Assembly (NCBI GenBank): GCA_016717105.1
Contig: JADKGF010000005.1
Span: 124,001-188,000, forward strand
DNA: 64,000 nucleotides
Direction: 5' to 3'
Origin: Saprospiraceae bacterium
GTDB lineage: Bacteria > Bacteroidota > Bacteroidia > Chitinophagales > Saprospiraceae
Below the pieces are notes generated by a model. That model saw only the letters and a list, made by a program, of their open reading frames with translations, did not search any database and was not told the origin of the DNA. The position numbers and the translations under genes were made by a program. Shown piece after piece: positions 28,400-37,550 of this stretch (the stretch's first letter is position 1; every line of letters starts with the position of its first letter).

Positions 28400-30454
28400 C
28401 TAATTGTCTGTTTTATAAATAAATGCCCCTTCAGTTGCAATGTCGTGCAAGACGAATGGATAATCTACATGCAAATTTAACCATTTTTTGCGAATCCATG
28501 GCTTTAGATTTTTTGCAAGGACGATAATGTCTGGTTTGCAAGATGGCAAAATATCATCTGGGCTGTTTTTTGTGGTATCTGTTATAAATAAAATATCTAT
28601 TTCTCTAGGAACATGCAATCGTGTAAAATCACTATATTCATGATAAATATACAAAACTTTGTCACCAGCCTTTTGTAGCCAATTCGATCCTGTTTCTACG
28701 GATTTAATATGATGTTTTATCAAATTATTTTTGGTAATAAAATCCATCTGTTGCTCTGAGATGCTTCCAGTGCAAGTCCTTATTGCGTGTCCGTAATCGA
28801 AAACATCGGTTAAAGTGCCGCCAAACACATCATAGATTACCATCGACTGATGTGCAGTAGATTTTACCTTTGCCCAAGTCGAAGATGTGACGGTCATTAA
28901 AATTACAGTACAATATGCCATTAAAAAGGAATGTTTCTTTGTTTCTATCCACAACATCATCAAAACGATACTTAAAATCATCAAAATAAGCATGAGATCA
29001 GAAATCCAAATATTTTTAATAAGTCCTAACGGCCATTCGCTCAGATTTTGTATAAATTGATTCAAAATACTAATCAACCATTGTAAAACCCAAAATATAT
29101 ATTTACTAAATCCACTCCACAAAACTTCTATAATTACACCAGCTGTTCCGAGATAAATTATTCCTGTCACCAATGGTACAGCTACCAAGCCACTGATAGC
29201 AAAGTACACTGGAAACTGATGAAAATAATAAATGGTAAATGGAAATATCATAATTTGAGCAGCCAAAGAAACACTAAAAAGGCTCCAGAAAAATGCAGCA
29301 ACTTTATTGGTAGGTGTAACCCAATTTTTTATGTATGGATGAAAATACAAAATACTAAGCAGTGAAATATAAGAAAACAAAAATGAAATCTGAAACAAAT
29401 ACAATGGATTGTATATGAGCATGATAATAGCAGAAACAGAGAGAATATTAAAAGCACAAGCACCTTTAAACAATTCCCGGCCAGTCAGAAATAAACTTAC
29501 CATTACGGCACTTCTCACCACAGATGGAGACAAACCAGTCATGATAGCATAAAACCAAACCAAGATAAGTAAACTCAATATTTTGATGCATTTCCACCAA
29601 ATGTCCTTCCGCTTCACCAGACCAAATAACCATACAAATCCACTTATAAATATTGCTACATGCAATCCAGAAACAGATAAAACATGTATGGCGCCTGTAT
29701 TGGAATATGCTTGATAAATATCTTTGGATATGAAAATTTGCTGACCGATAAGAAGCGCTTCAGCTATACCTAATGCCTCATTATTATCCATATATTTCCT
29801 CATAGTATTACTCCAGAACTTAGAAGCTTTTTGAGCCCATCGCATATAAAATGGTAAAGCATTAATAGCAATAAGCTTGTGGTCACCTGCCTTGACATTT
29901 CCACTTTGCTTGATACCGCGCATGGTCAAATATGTTGCGTAGTCAAACATCTCTGGGTTGGTTACTTTTTCATTGTTTTTTAGTTTTACATGGCCCATGA
30001 TTTTGTCGCCAATCTGATAGTTGGCCGCAAGAGAATCCGATTTATCAAAACTCAAGATGACAAGTGACTCAGTGTGATTTATGTTTGTTTTATAACGGTG
30101 AGCACCTATTTTGACCACGTATTTAGTTTTAGATTCAGAACGTAGTTTTTCGGAAATCAAACCAACAATTGTTACTTTTTCTTCTGTAAGGAGCAAGTTA
30201 TCATCCAATCTATTGAGATGAAGTGCACAAATTAACACACCGGCAGATACAACAGACAGCACCATTAAAATACTGTTTACCAATTGTTTATACCAGGCAT
30301 CTTTCAATACCCAAGCTGAAATCATCCAACTTGAGAAGAACGAAGCATACAGAATTTTTGTATTGGCAACGGAAATATCGACATGATATTGAATGAATAT
30401 CCCCGTGGCAAAAGCGATAGCAATTCTACTATATGGATGTGAAGACCAGTTCAT
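28400..30454 (-). CDS. comEC: ComEC/Rec2-family DNA uptake channel protein
   Basis: 684 aa. An N-terminal hydrophobic region is followed by the OB-like DUF4131 domain (VGLISEKLRSESKTKYVV, DKIMGHVKLKNNEKVTNPEMFDYATYL). The competence domain comes next, with IHVLSVSGLHVAIF and YAIMTGLSPSVVRSAVMVS and about eight membrane segments. The C-terminal soluble part (VIYDVFGGTLTDVFDYGHA) is where some homologues have a metallo-beta-lactamase domain; no HxHxDH motif is seen, so nuclease activity there is doubtful. It should form the inner-membrane channel for single-stranded DNA in natural transformation. It ends with TAG. Confidence 0.92.
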   Translation of the reverse strand: MNWSSHPYSRIAIAFATGIFIQYHVDISVANTKILYASFFSSWMISAWVLKDAWYKQLVNSILMVLSVVSAGVLICALHLNRLDDNLLLTEEKVTIVGLISEKLRSESKTKYVVKIGAHRYKTNINHTESLVILSFDKSDSLAANYQIGDKIMGHVKLKNNEKVTNPEMFDYATYLTMRGIKQSGNVKAGDHKLIAINALPFYMRWAQKASKFWSNTMRKYMDNNEALGIAEALLIGQQIFISKDIYQAYSNTGAIHVLSVSGLHVAIFISGFVWLFGLVKRKDIWWKCIKILSLLILVWFYAIMTGLSPSVVRSAVMVSLFLTGRELFKGACAFNILSVSAIIMLIYNPLYLFQISFLFSYISLLSILYFHPYIKNWVTPTNKVAAFFWSLFSVSLAAQIMIFPFTIYYFHQFPVYFAISGLVAVPLVTGIIYLGTAGVIIEVLWSGFSKYIFWVLQWLISILNQFIQNLSEWPLGLIKNIWISDLMLILMILSIVLMMLWIETKKHSFLMAYCTVILMTVTSSTWAKVKSTAHQSMVIYDVFGGTLTDVFDYGHAIRTCTGSISEQQMDFITKNNLIKHHIKSVETGSNWLQKAGDKVLYIYHEYSDFTRLHVPREIDILFITDTTKNSPDDILPSCKPDIIVLAKNLKPWIRKKWLNLHVDYPFVLHDIATEGAFIYKTDN

Positions 30455-30483
30455 AATGTTGCAGTTGTAGGAATAATTTTAAA

Positions 30484-30517
30484 CAAAAAAAGGGACTTGC
30501 CCGAAGACTTGTCCCTT
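30484..30517 (-). terminator. Rho-independent terminator
   Basis: On the minus strand AAGGGAC and GTCCCTT pair around a 14-base loop with TCGG, followed by a T run. It lies about 25 bases after the stop of the PspA-like gene and separates it from comEC. Confidence 0.85.
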
Positions 30518-30543
30518 AAATATACTATGAAAATTGTGTTAAA

Positions 30544-31548
30544 TCAACTATTAAACAAACCATCATATTGAGTGTCTGTATTTCTTTGCTGTAGATCAGG
30601 TTGTTTTAATTCTAGTACATCTTCTGCCTTCTCTTTACCTCCAAGTAGAAGCAAAGTTGAATTCTTTTCGTAATCCTCTAACATCTTCATTCCTTGTTCT
30701 TCAAATACGCCATTCTGGAGGTCAATGCTATTCATAAAGCTTGATGACATTTCCATAAATCGCTCCATTTCCCCAACTTTATTAGCCACATCGTCAGCGA
30801 TCACTTCCATAGCCTGATCAAACATAGCACGTTTATCAGCATCTCCTTTTATGATACTCATAGCTGAGCGCATAGCAGAATGACTCGCTCTAATTGCTTT
30901 TCTCTCCTGCTCTTTTACTTTTACCTGGTCCGTTGTATCCTCAATCAAAATCTCAGAATTGGAGTACATTTTAGTCAAAACTCGATATAAGATCGACATC
31001 TTACTGTGGAGAGCGGTATATTTCTCATTGCTTTCTTGAAGTCTTGCTGCCTTTCTACTTGCGAGCACCATGGCACTTTCATTGTTTTGTTCCTTGGCTT
31101 TTTTGGCAATCAACATATTATTATTGATTTCCTTATTGTTCTCATCTACGATGGTGACTAACTTGCGCATTTGACCTTTGAGATTACCTATTTGGGTACC
31201 CATTTTCTGCAAATTGTCCTGAAGGTCACTTATATAATTTTTCAAAATACCAATTGGATCAATGGTCACAAAAACGCCTGTGATCCATCTCATCACACTC
31301 TTGTACATATATGAAACAAGTGTTCTCCATTTTGGGTCAAGCACCATATAAATAATGACGCCTAATACTGCCAGTAATGCTACAATACCCAAAGTATTGC
31401 TCAGCATTGCAAGAATTGCTGCACTGTATTTGAAAAGCAGGTATCCAATACCTCCTATAGCTGCCGCGAGAAATAGCGCCCCTGTAGTTCCTTCCGGTTT
31501 TTGCCAAAAAGATTTGGGTTTGATTTCTGTACTTGGAAAATTTGCCAT
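30544..31548 (-). CDS. Membrane-anchored coiled-coil protein, PspA/ESCRT-III-like in layout
   Basis: 334 aa. After a short N-terminus there are two membrane segments (GALFLAAAIGGIGYLLF and LGIVALLAVLGVIIYMVL, about residues 22-70), then roughly 200 residues of helix: DPIGILKNYISDLQDNLQKM, IGNLKGQMRKLVTIV, KAKEQNNESAMVLASRKAAR, RAMFDQAMEVIADDVANKV. The order DP-ilk-yI-dlqdnl, then a helix with Ala/Lys-rich EXXA repeats, resembles PspA/Vipp1 proteins, which belong to the ESCRT-III superfamily, but here it is fused to membrane anchors. The likeness is by eye only. The gene lies 65 bases after another coiled-coil gene and before a terminator, so the two probably form a transcription unit. Function unknown. 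Confidence 0.6.
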   Translation of the reverse strand: MANFPSTEIKPKSFWQKPEGTTGALFLAAAIGGIGYLLFKYSAAILAMLSNTLGIVALLAVLGVIIYMVLDPKWRTLVSYMYKSVMRWITGVFVTIDPIGILKNYISDLQDNLQKMGTQIGNLKGQMRKLVTIVDENNKEINNNMLIAKKAKEQNNESAMVLASRKAARLQESNEKYTALHSKMSILYRVLTKMYSNSEILIEDTTDQVKVKEQERKAIRASHSAMRSAMSIIKGDADKRAMFDQAMEVIADDVANKVGEMERFMEMSSSFMNSIDLQNGVFEEQGMKMLEDYEKNSTLLLLGGKEKAEDVLELKQPDLQQRNTDTQYDGLFNS

Positions 31549-31613
31549 TTGTTTATGTTTTGATTTGTAAAAATAAAAATAATTTGATCACCAAATGTGA
31601 TTTATGCAAAAAA

Positions 31614-32180
31614 TTATAAAATTCGATCATACAAGCTGCCATCTTCTTCTATTTCAGCGTATAAAATATCAAATGTATTTTTGAATTGATCTCTGGTATC
31701 TTCTATCTTTGATTTTGATAATTCAGCGCTTTCACGAAGTTTTGCAATCTCAGATTCAATAATGATTTGTTCATCCATGAGCTGTTGGATCTTACGTTTA
31801 TTTTCTTCAGTTCTTTCTTGCAGTCTATTTATTTCCAATGACTTAGCATCAATATTATTGGCTATTTGGTTTTTGAGTGCAACGGCAAATTGTTCTTTTT
31901 CTTTATTCAACAAATTTTTATAGTGTTGCACTGTATTCAAAAGTTTGTCCTTGGTAAGACCCATGGTGGATGCAGTCAGAAAAGCACTTTTGGCTGCTGT
32001 ACTTTCATCCATTCCCATCTGACAAAGCGATTTGTAAGACTGCTTGAACTTCAGATAATCGAAATCCTTTTGCTGACCATCTTTAATGGCTGTGAGTAAC
32101 TTTAGCAACACTTTTTCGTTCATCTCAGATGTAACAGCGAAAAGATCCTTTAAATTTATCGTCATGGTATTATTATTCAA
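31614..32180 (-). CDS. Coiled-coil protein, partner of the PspA-like gene
   Basis: 188 aa, no signal peptide or membrane segment. The N-terminal 90 residues are helical with a domain-like character (TAIKDGQQKDFDYLKFKQSY, LTASTMGLTKDKLLNTVQHY). Residues about 95-175 are a strong coiled coil (KSLEINRLQERTEENKRKIQ, EIAKLRESAELSKSKI). I recognise no family. It is the first gene of a two-gene unit with the membrane-anchored coiled-coil protein, which suggests that the two interact. Confidence 0.65.
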   Translation of the reverse strand: MNNNTMTINLKDLFAVTSEMNEKVLLKLLTAIKDGQQKDFDYLKFKQSYKSLCQMGMDESTAAKSAFLTASTMGLTKDKLLNTVQHYKNLLNKEKEQFAVALKNQIANNIDAKSLEINRLQERTEENKRKIQQLMDEQIIIESEIAKLRESAELSKSKIEDTRDQFKNTFDILYAEIEEDGSLYDRIL

Positions 32181-32278
32181 AAAATAAGGTACAAAATTAC
32201 TAATTTGTCACCACTATGACCAAAAATATCGATCAATACAAATAAACTCCCTACAAAATACAGTAAATGCCCTTGAAA

Positions 32279-32941
32279 CTAATCTTCCTTTTTGTTGATA
32301 TAATCAAAATGCTTCACAATAAAAGCATCATACATGGCATTATGGGAGACATTATTGTCATCAAACGGTAGGTCATACAAGCCTGCATCCTTTCGTTGTC
32401 GTGAAGCCTCAAACAAAGAAACGGCACAAGCAACACTTATATTTAGACTCTGTACCATACCGTACTGCGGAATAATAAAATTTCCATCAAGTTCCTTTAG
32501 CGCTTCATCAGAAATCCCTTTTTGTTCATTTCCAAACATCAATGCAACTGGTTCTTTCAGATCGAGTGCAAAAAGTGATTGCGACGTTTCACTAAGGTGT
32601 GTACCGTAGATTTTGGTATATTTTTTTCGCACTGCAGCCAAACATTCCATCAAATCACCAAAATAATGTGCTTCAACCCATTTTCTGGCTCCTGATGATG
32701 CATTTTTTCCTATCTTTTGAGATAAAAAATTATAACTATTTTCAGTGTACACAATATACACTTCTGAAATACCAATAGCATCGCAACTGCGAATTACCGC
32801 ACCGACATTATGTGGGTCATTGACATTCTCAAGAATCACAGTCAGATCCTGTCGGCGCGCAATTACATCCCTGAATTTTTTGCTCCGGTCATCATTAATG
32901 GTATCCCTTCGGATAGGACCGATTAGGGTTTTCTTTGCCAT
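32279..32941 (-). CDS. trmH: TrmH-family tRNA/rRNA 2'-O-methyltransferase
   Basis: 220 aa SPOUT enzyme. Seen: motif 1 VILENVNDPHNVGAVIRSCD with the conserved Asn and Arg, motif 2 PVALMFGNEQKGIS, and motif 3 IIPQYGMVQSLNISVACAVS, which form the trefoil knot and S-adenosylmethionine site. TrmH methylates the ribose of G18 in tRNA. Other SpoU members act on rRNA, so the substrate is inferred. The start overlaps the end of the lipoprotein gene by 19 bases. It is the last gene of the guaA operon and ends in TAG. Confidence 0.9.
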   Translation of the reverse strand: MAKKTLIGPIRRDTINDDRSKKFRDVIARRQDLTVILENVNDPHNVGAVIRSCDAIGISEVYIVYTENSYNFLSQKIGKNASSGARKWVEAHYFGDLMECLAAVRKKYTKIYGTHLSETSQSLFALDLKEPVALMFGNEQKGISDEALKELDGNFIIPQYGMVQSLNISVACAVSLFEASRQRKDAGLYDLPFDDNNVSHNAMYDAFIVKHFDYINKKED

Positions 32942-34353
32942 TTGTTGCCTTTAAACTCGATAATATCCAAGTGCTTATTTTCGAAATAGTCAAATTTTAG
33001 CGGATCATCTGCTATAAGTGAATCCTCGGATTTTACTTTGTGAATGTCAAATGTACTTTGCAAATATACACTTACTTGATCAGAGAGATGATTTTGAAAA
33101 TTTTTGCCATTTCGCCAGATATTTCTACCCAAATACATAATTATATCATACCCTTTAATAGCATCTGGTTCGGGAATTTCACCATACTTATCGAGAAAAT
33201 CCCTTCTGAAATCCCTGATCAAACCATAATTTTCATCAACAAAATCTGACATGACTACTTTCATCTGCAACGCATGATAAAAATCAAAATCTATTTTATC
33301 AGAATCAAATAAAATCGGCATTCCAAAAACCGAAATATTGCGACTTCCTTTCTCTGCTGACAATCTGCGCAAACAGGAATATAATAAATCTTCGTCCGTG
33401 TACGAATATTGTGGTAAGATTACCGCTTTCACTTTTGGATTTTTCAGCATGGTATAGAATGCGGTTGGACCAGTACTTAATGAATCTGACGAAACAAAGT
33501 AGCTGGAAAAGAAATCTTTTGTTTTTATTTGATCGAATGCCGTCTGCTGAAAATATTTAATCCAAGAATTGGTCTCCTTTGTATTTTTGCCCACAATGAC
33601 TACTTCTCCTGGCTGGTACATATTAACTGCTGTTTCAGCAAGTTTTACATAATGCTCTTTAAGATTAGGGTTGAGTTGGATATAATATGGATTTTCCTTA
33701 GTCAATTTCGTACTAGTCTGCCAAGGTGAAACCAACGGAATCGATCTGATCTTACATTCCTCAGTCAGCAACTTCAGGTCATCCCTTTCAAAAGGGCCAA
33801 TAACCATGTCTGTACCGCTATCTACTATGTTGTACAAATCATCAGCTACTTTGTAATTATCTATTTCTGTGTCGATGACGGTTATTTTTAGTTTTACGCC
33901 TTCTTCATCCAACTCTTTCAATCCCTTCAAGACACCAGCATAAAAATGTACGAATCTCGAAGATGCTGGATCTGCAATCCCATCAGCATTTAAAGGAATC
34001 AGCAATTTGACATTATATGATTTTTTAAAGTCCGTGGATTCTTCATATTGTGATTCCATTACATCAGTAGCCTCAGGTTTTTTCATTGATGTATCTTTGA
34101 TACCTGAAGTGTCTGGTTTACTTTGATTTGGTATTTTAACTACTGGATTTTCCTTTGTGGCAATGACATTTCCATCTGCAGGCTGAATTGTATCTATTGC
34201 ACTTTTCTGTTCTATTTTTTTACCATTTACGATTTGTACGGGTTTGGTCTGTGCTGACTTTTTAGAAACAGAACAAGAAAAAAATACTAAACACAGTGCC
34301 CAAAACAATTTATTCCCACTCGATTGTTGCCGGTGGCTTGGTGCTGATATCAT
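32923..34353 (-). CDS. Periplasmic-binding-protein-like lipoprotein
   Basis: About 460-476 aa. The hydrophobic stretch [13 protein letters not shown] is a lipoprotein signal peptide. A proline- and lysine-rich spacer of about 90 residues follows, then a type 1 periplasmic-binding (amino-acid ABC/LivJ-like) fold: [94 protein letters not shown]. No transporter genes adjoin, so it is more likely a sensor or cell-envelope protein. The start is uncertain. ATG 34353 lies inside guaA by 44 bases; a TTG at 34306-34308, just after the guaA stop, gives a more normal signal peptide. Confidence 0.78.
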   Translation of the reverse strand: MISAPSHRQQSSGNKLFWALCLVFFSCSVSKKSAQTKPVQIVNGKKIEQKSAIDTIQPADGNVIATKENPVVKIPNQSKPDTSGIKDTSMKKPEATDVMESQYEESTDFKKSYNVKLLIPLNADGIADPASSRFVHFYAGVLKGLKELDEEGVKLKITVIDTEIDNYKVADDLYNIVDSGTDMVIGPFERDDLKLLTEECKIRSIPLVSPWQTSTKLTKENPYYIQLNPNLKEHYVKLAETAVNMYQPGEVVIVGKNTKETNSWIKYFQQTAFDQIKTKDFFSSYFVSSDSLSTGPTAFYTMLKNPKVKAVILPQYSYTDEDLLYSCLRRLSAEKGSRNISVFGMPILFDSDKIDFDFYHALQMKVVMSDFVDENYGLIRDFRRDFLDKYGEIPEPDAIKGYDIIMYLGRNIWRNGKNFQNHLSDQVSVYLQSTFDIHKVKSEDSLIADDPLKFDYFENKHLDIIEFKGNKWQRKP

Positions 34354-35842
34354 AGACTACTCTATTTATTCCTTTTACTTTATTGATAATGTCGGTTGAG
34401 ATGGTTGCCAATAATTCATAAGGCAAATGGCTCCATTCAGCAGTCATGCCATCTAATGAATGAACACATCTCAAAGCGATTGTAAATTCGTAAGTACGCT
34501 CATCTCCCATCACGCCGACGGACTGGACAGGTAGCAAAATCGCTCCAGCCTGCCATACTTTCTCGTACCATCCTGATTGTCTCAAATGATCGGTATATAT
34601 CTTATCTGCTTCTTGGCACAAGGCCACCTTTTCGCGGGTGATCTCACCCAAAACTCTTATACCCAAGCCTGGTCCAGGAAATGGATGTCGGTTCAATAAA
34701 TGACTGGGAACTTTCAACTCTGCGCCTACTCTCCTTACTTCATCCTTGAACAACATTCTAAGTGGCTCCAATAGGCTTAATTTCAATTTCTCTGGCAATC
34801 CACCTACATTATGATGCGATTTGATGGTAACTGATGGACCATGCACGGATACAGACTCTATCACATCAGGATAAATAGTACCTTGGCCCAACCACTTTAC
34901 TTCTGGCAAATGATGTGATTCATCTTCAAAAACATCAATAAAAAGCTTGCCGATAATCTTGCGCTTGGCTTCAGGATCACTTACGCCAGACAAGGCATTT
35001 AGAAATAAATCATTGGCCTTTACTCCTTTGATATTCAGCCCCATACCTTCATATGAGACAAGTACTTCTTCATACTCATCTTTGCGCAAAAGACCATTAT
35101 CAATAAAAATACAATGTAATCTATCACCGATAGCTTTATGTATAAGTGAAGCAGCTACTGTTGAATCCACGCCTCCAGAAAGGCCCATCATAACTTGTTC
35201 GTCGCCAACTGTTTCTTGTATGCGTCTGACAGTCTCGCTGACCATAGATGCTGGCGTCCAGTCTGGTGTGCAACCTGCAATTTTATGAGCAAAATTAAAT
35301 AATATTTCTTTCCCATTAAGACTATGGGTAACTTCAGGATGGAACTGAAGGCAAACTACCGGATAAGTCATAGAACCTGGTGCTGATCTATACGCTGCTA
35401 CTATATCTGTAGTGCGGGCGATCACTTCAAAATTTTCAGGTACCTTCGTAATCGAGTCTCCATGAGACATCCAAACTTGAGAAGAAGGCTCCATGTCATC
35501 AAAGAGCAAATCTGGTTCGCTCACCATCATGGTTGCTTTGCCATATTCTCGTTTGTCTGACTTGAGGACTTGACCACCATATTTATGCGCAATCAATTGA
35601 GCTCCATAACAAATACCCAAGACAGGATACTTTCCAATAACGGTATCAGGATCAAAAGGAAGTGCTTGTGGATCCAATACAGAAAAAGGACTTCCCGATA
35701 GAATTACTGCTTTTACGGGTACTGACTGAGGAAACTTATTGTAAGGAAATATCTCGCAATAAAAATTCAATTCGCGGAGTCTTCTGGCTATCAGTTGCGT
35801 ATATTGTGAGCCAAAATCAAGGATTACAATCAAATCATTCAT
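34310..35842 (-). CDS. guaA: GMP synthase (glutamine-hydrolysing)
   Basis: 510 aa from ATG 35842. The GATase domain has [10 protein letters not shown] and [17 protein letters not shown] with the catalytic Cys, and [11 protein letters not shown] with the His/Glu pair. The ATP-pyrophosphatase domain has the P-loop [17 protein letters not shown]. The dimerisation domain has [17 protein letters not shown] and ends [14 protein letters not shown]. It converts XMP to GMP using glutamine and ATP. The longer reading from GTG 35848 would overlap the promoter box, so ATG is preferred. It heads an operon with the lipoprotein and trmH. Confidence 0.97.
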   Translation of the reverse strand: MNDLIVILDFGSQYTQLIARRLRELNFYCEIFPYNKFPQSVPVKAVILSGSPFSVLDPQALPFDPDTVIGKYPVLGICYGAQLIAHKYGGQVLKSDKREYGKATMMVSEPDLLFDDMEPSSQVWMSHGDSITKVPENFEVIARTTDIVAAYRSAPGSMTYPVVCLQFHPEVTHSLNGKEILFNFAHKIAGCTPDWTPASMVSETVRRIQETVGDEQVMMGLSGGVDSTVAASLIHKAIGDRLHCIFIDNGLLRKDEYEEVLVSYEGMGLNIKGVKANDLFLNALSGVSDPEAKRKIIGKLFIDVFEDESHHLPEVKWLGQGTIYPDVIESVSVHGPSVTIKSHHNVGGLPEKLKLSLLEPLRMLFKDEVRRVGAELKVPSHLLNRHPFPGPGLGIRVLGEITREKVALCQEADKIYTDHLRQSGWYEKVWQAGAILLPVQSVGVMGDERTYEFTIALRCVHSLDGMTAEWSHLPYELLATISTDIINKVKGINRVVYDISTKPPATIEWE

Positions 35843-35847
35843 GGGCA

Positions 35848-35855
35848 CAAAGATA
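35848..35855 (-). promoter_or_regulatory. Candidate -7 box (TATCTTTG) of guaA
   Basis: Fits TAnnTTTG and ends six bases before the guaA ATG, so transcription would start at or very near the start codon. No clear TTG at -33. Confidence 0.4.
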
Positions 35856-35887
35856 TGACCTTATCCTAAGATATTACTATTATTTGC

Positions 35888-36457
35888 TTACTTGATCAAA
35901 TAAATTTTGACTTGATTAACGTCTGTGTCTCCCACTAGTGATTGAAAACTAATACGGTCCGGGTCGATTCCCCTGATTTTTAGGTATGTACGAATCGAAT
36001 TGAATCGGTTTTTACTCACCAAAGCGGTATTCAATTTGGAAATGGTCTCCAGGCTAATTTTGGCCTGATTGTCATCCTTTAGCAAAGCAATAATCTGATC
36101 TAACGTACTGATAGTTTCATCAGATAAGGTTGCATAATCAGGATCAAATTTTACAGATGCCAATTCCCCAGCATTTATACTGTAGGACTGACTAGATGCA
36201 ACCGGATCATTCTTTTTGGGTGCTTCTGTTTGAGCCACAAATTGTCCATAATCTTGAACTTTGAGTGTAAAACCTTTCAGGAAATCTGGTTCTTCACTGA
36301 TGATGCGATTTACATTGCCATCTGTGGTAATCTCCGCTTTTACGGGAAGTGAATTATACAGGATCACAGCTTCTTTGGTAGCTTGTCCGAAGGCAAACTC
36401 CTGTGAAAACATTGCTATGAAAACAAGTAAAATTTGGGGGAAATTTGTATTGTTCAT
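35888..36457 (-). CDS. Exported OmpA-like C-terminal-domain protein
   Basis: 189 aa with a signal peptide (ILLVFIAMFSQEFAFGQ). After a spacer there is an OmpA/MotB-like fold: SVKFDPDYATLSDETISTLD, IIALLKDDNQAKISLETIS, LNTALVSKNRFNSIRTYLKI, RGIDPDRISFQSLVGDT. This follows the family order of beta strand, helix and Arg-containing helix that binds peptidoglycan, but it diverges from the usual NxxLSxxRA motif (KLNTALVSKNRFNS). It probably sits in the periplasm. It lies between nusB and guaA on the same strand, with unclear functional link. Confidence 0.72.
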   Translation of the reverse strand: MNNTNFPQILLVFIAMFSQEFAFGQATKEAVILYNSLPVKAEITTDGNVNRIISEEPDFLKGFTLKVQDYGQFVAQTEAPKKNDPVASSQSYSINAGELASVKFDPDYATLSDETISTLDQIIALLKDDNQAKISLETISKLNTALVSKNRFNSIRTYLKIRGIDPDRISFQSLVGDTDVNQVKIYLIK

Positions 36458-36486
36458 GGTAAATTAAATTTTAAAATATTTGTCAC

Positions 36487-37425
36487 CTATTCATCCAACA
36501 GCCCTCTACCTTCTTTTTTAACTAAATCTTTTGATTGTAAATCATTCAACAATTTATCAAGGATTCCATTGACAAACTCTTTACTCTTCGATGTGCTATA
36601 ATTTTTTGCCAATTCCACATATTCATTCAATGTCACCTTGGTCGGTATCGTAGGACAGTATAGAAACTCACAAATTGCCATTTTCAGCATGATCATATCC
36701 AGAATAGCAACTCTTTCTGCATCCCAGTTTTGTAAAACAGGTTCGATCATATTTAATAACATTGCATCCTCTGTAAAAGTTTTTAACAGCAAATATTCGC
36801 CGTAATCCTTACTAGTTTCAGCATCAGGGTAATGTTCCATATAGAAATCATCATCTTCAGCTGGTAATGCTTTGAGTACTTTTTTGATGGTCCCTATGAT
36901 GAGAGACTTGTCATCTTCCCAATTTGCAAACTGATCTTCGATAATTTCGTTGAACAATTCGCTACGTCTGCAAAAACGAAACAACTCAAGTAACATCTCT
37001 AAATTTTCGTCGTTACTTGTCTCTTTACCAAGGAATTGCAAATATGGTTCTTCTTTCGAAAACTCAAAATATATTGTCCTAAAATGATCTTTATCTACTC
37101 TTTGTGCAAAATTTTTCTTTTCAAATTTTTGCTGCAAACTTTTATTTTTCACCAATGCCTGGATCATGCTATTGGACCAAAGTTTTGGTGTGAAAATTTT
37201 ATCCAAATCACTCGGAAGATGTTTGGATTTTCTTTTCTCATAATCATCAGTTGCGGTTTTTGTGATGCTGATTAGGTTGTACACAGAAAACAAAAGCAAA
37301 TCAAAGCTATCGTCTATTTTTTTCCAATACTCCTTCACTGTGGATTTCTGATCCAAACCTTCATCTCTATTTTGTGCATATAAAACCTGCATCACCTTGA
37401 CTCTTACATTTCTTCTGCTCAGCAT
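36487..37425 (-). CDS. nusB: Transcription antitermination factor NusB, long Bacteroidota form
   Basis: 312 aa against about 140 for classical NusB. The N-terminus MLSRRNVRVKVMQVLYAQNR is the family start, and the conserved core is at the C-terminus: ERVAILDMIMLKMAICEFLY, PTKVTLNEYVELAKNYSTSK, SKEFVNGILDKLL. The middle insert of about 150 residues is typical of Bacteroidota. NusB binds boxA RNA with NusE (S10) in rRNA antitermination. A strong promoter lies upstream. It ends in TAG. Confidence 0.93.
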   Translation of the reverse strand: MLSRRNVRVKVMQVLYAQNRDEGLDQKSTVKEYWKKIDDSFDLLLFSVYNLISITKTATDDYEKRKSKHLPSDLDKIFTPKLWSNSMIQALVKNKSLQQKFEKKNFAQRVDKDHFRTIYFEFSKEEPYLQFLGKETSNDENLEMLLELFRFCRRSELFNEIIEDQFANWEDDKSLIIGTIKKVLKALPAEDDDFYMEHYPDAETSKDYGEYLLLKTFTEDAMLLNMIEPVLQNWDAERVAILDMIMLKMAICEFLYCPTIPTKVTLNEYVELAKNYSTSKSKEFVNGILDKLLNDLQSKDLVKKEGRGLLDE

Positions 37426-37484
37426 TCTATTAAATTACTTTTAATTTTAGATATTGTTTTCTCTTATGAGTGGAATAACGCACA

Positions 37485-37513
37485 AATATAACAATTCGTT
37501 TTAAATTACAAAT
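37485..37513 (-). promoter_or_regulatory. Bacteroidota promoter of nusB
   Basis: On the minus strand TTG (37511-37513), 18-base spacer, TATATTTG (37485-37492). Perfect match to consensus and spacing, about 60 bases before the nusB ATG. Confidence 0.75.
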
Positions 37514-37550
37514 TTTTTATATGTGATATTACCATATATCTTTCAAGTAT

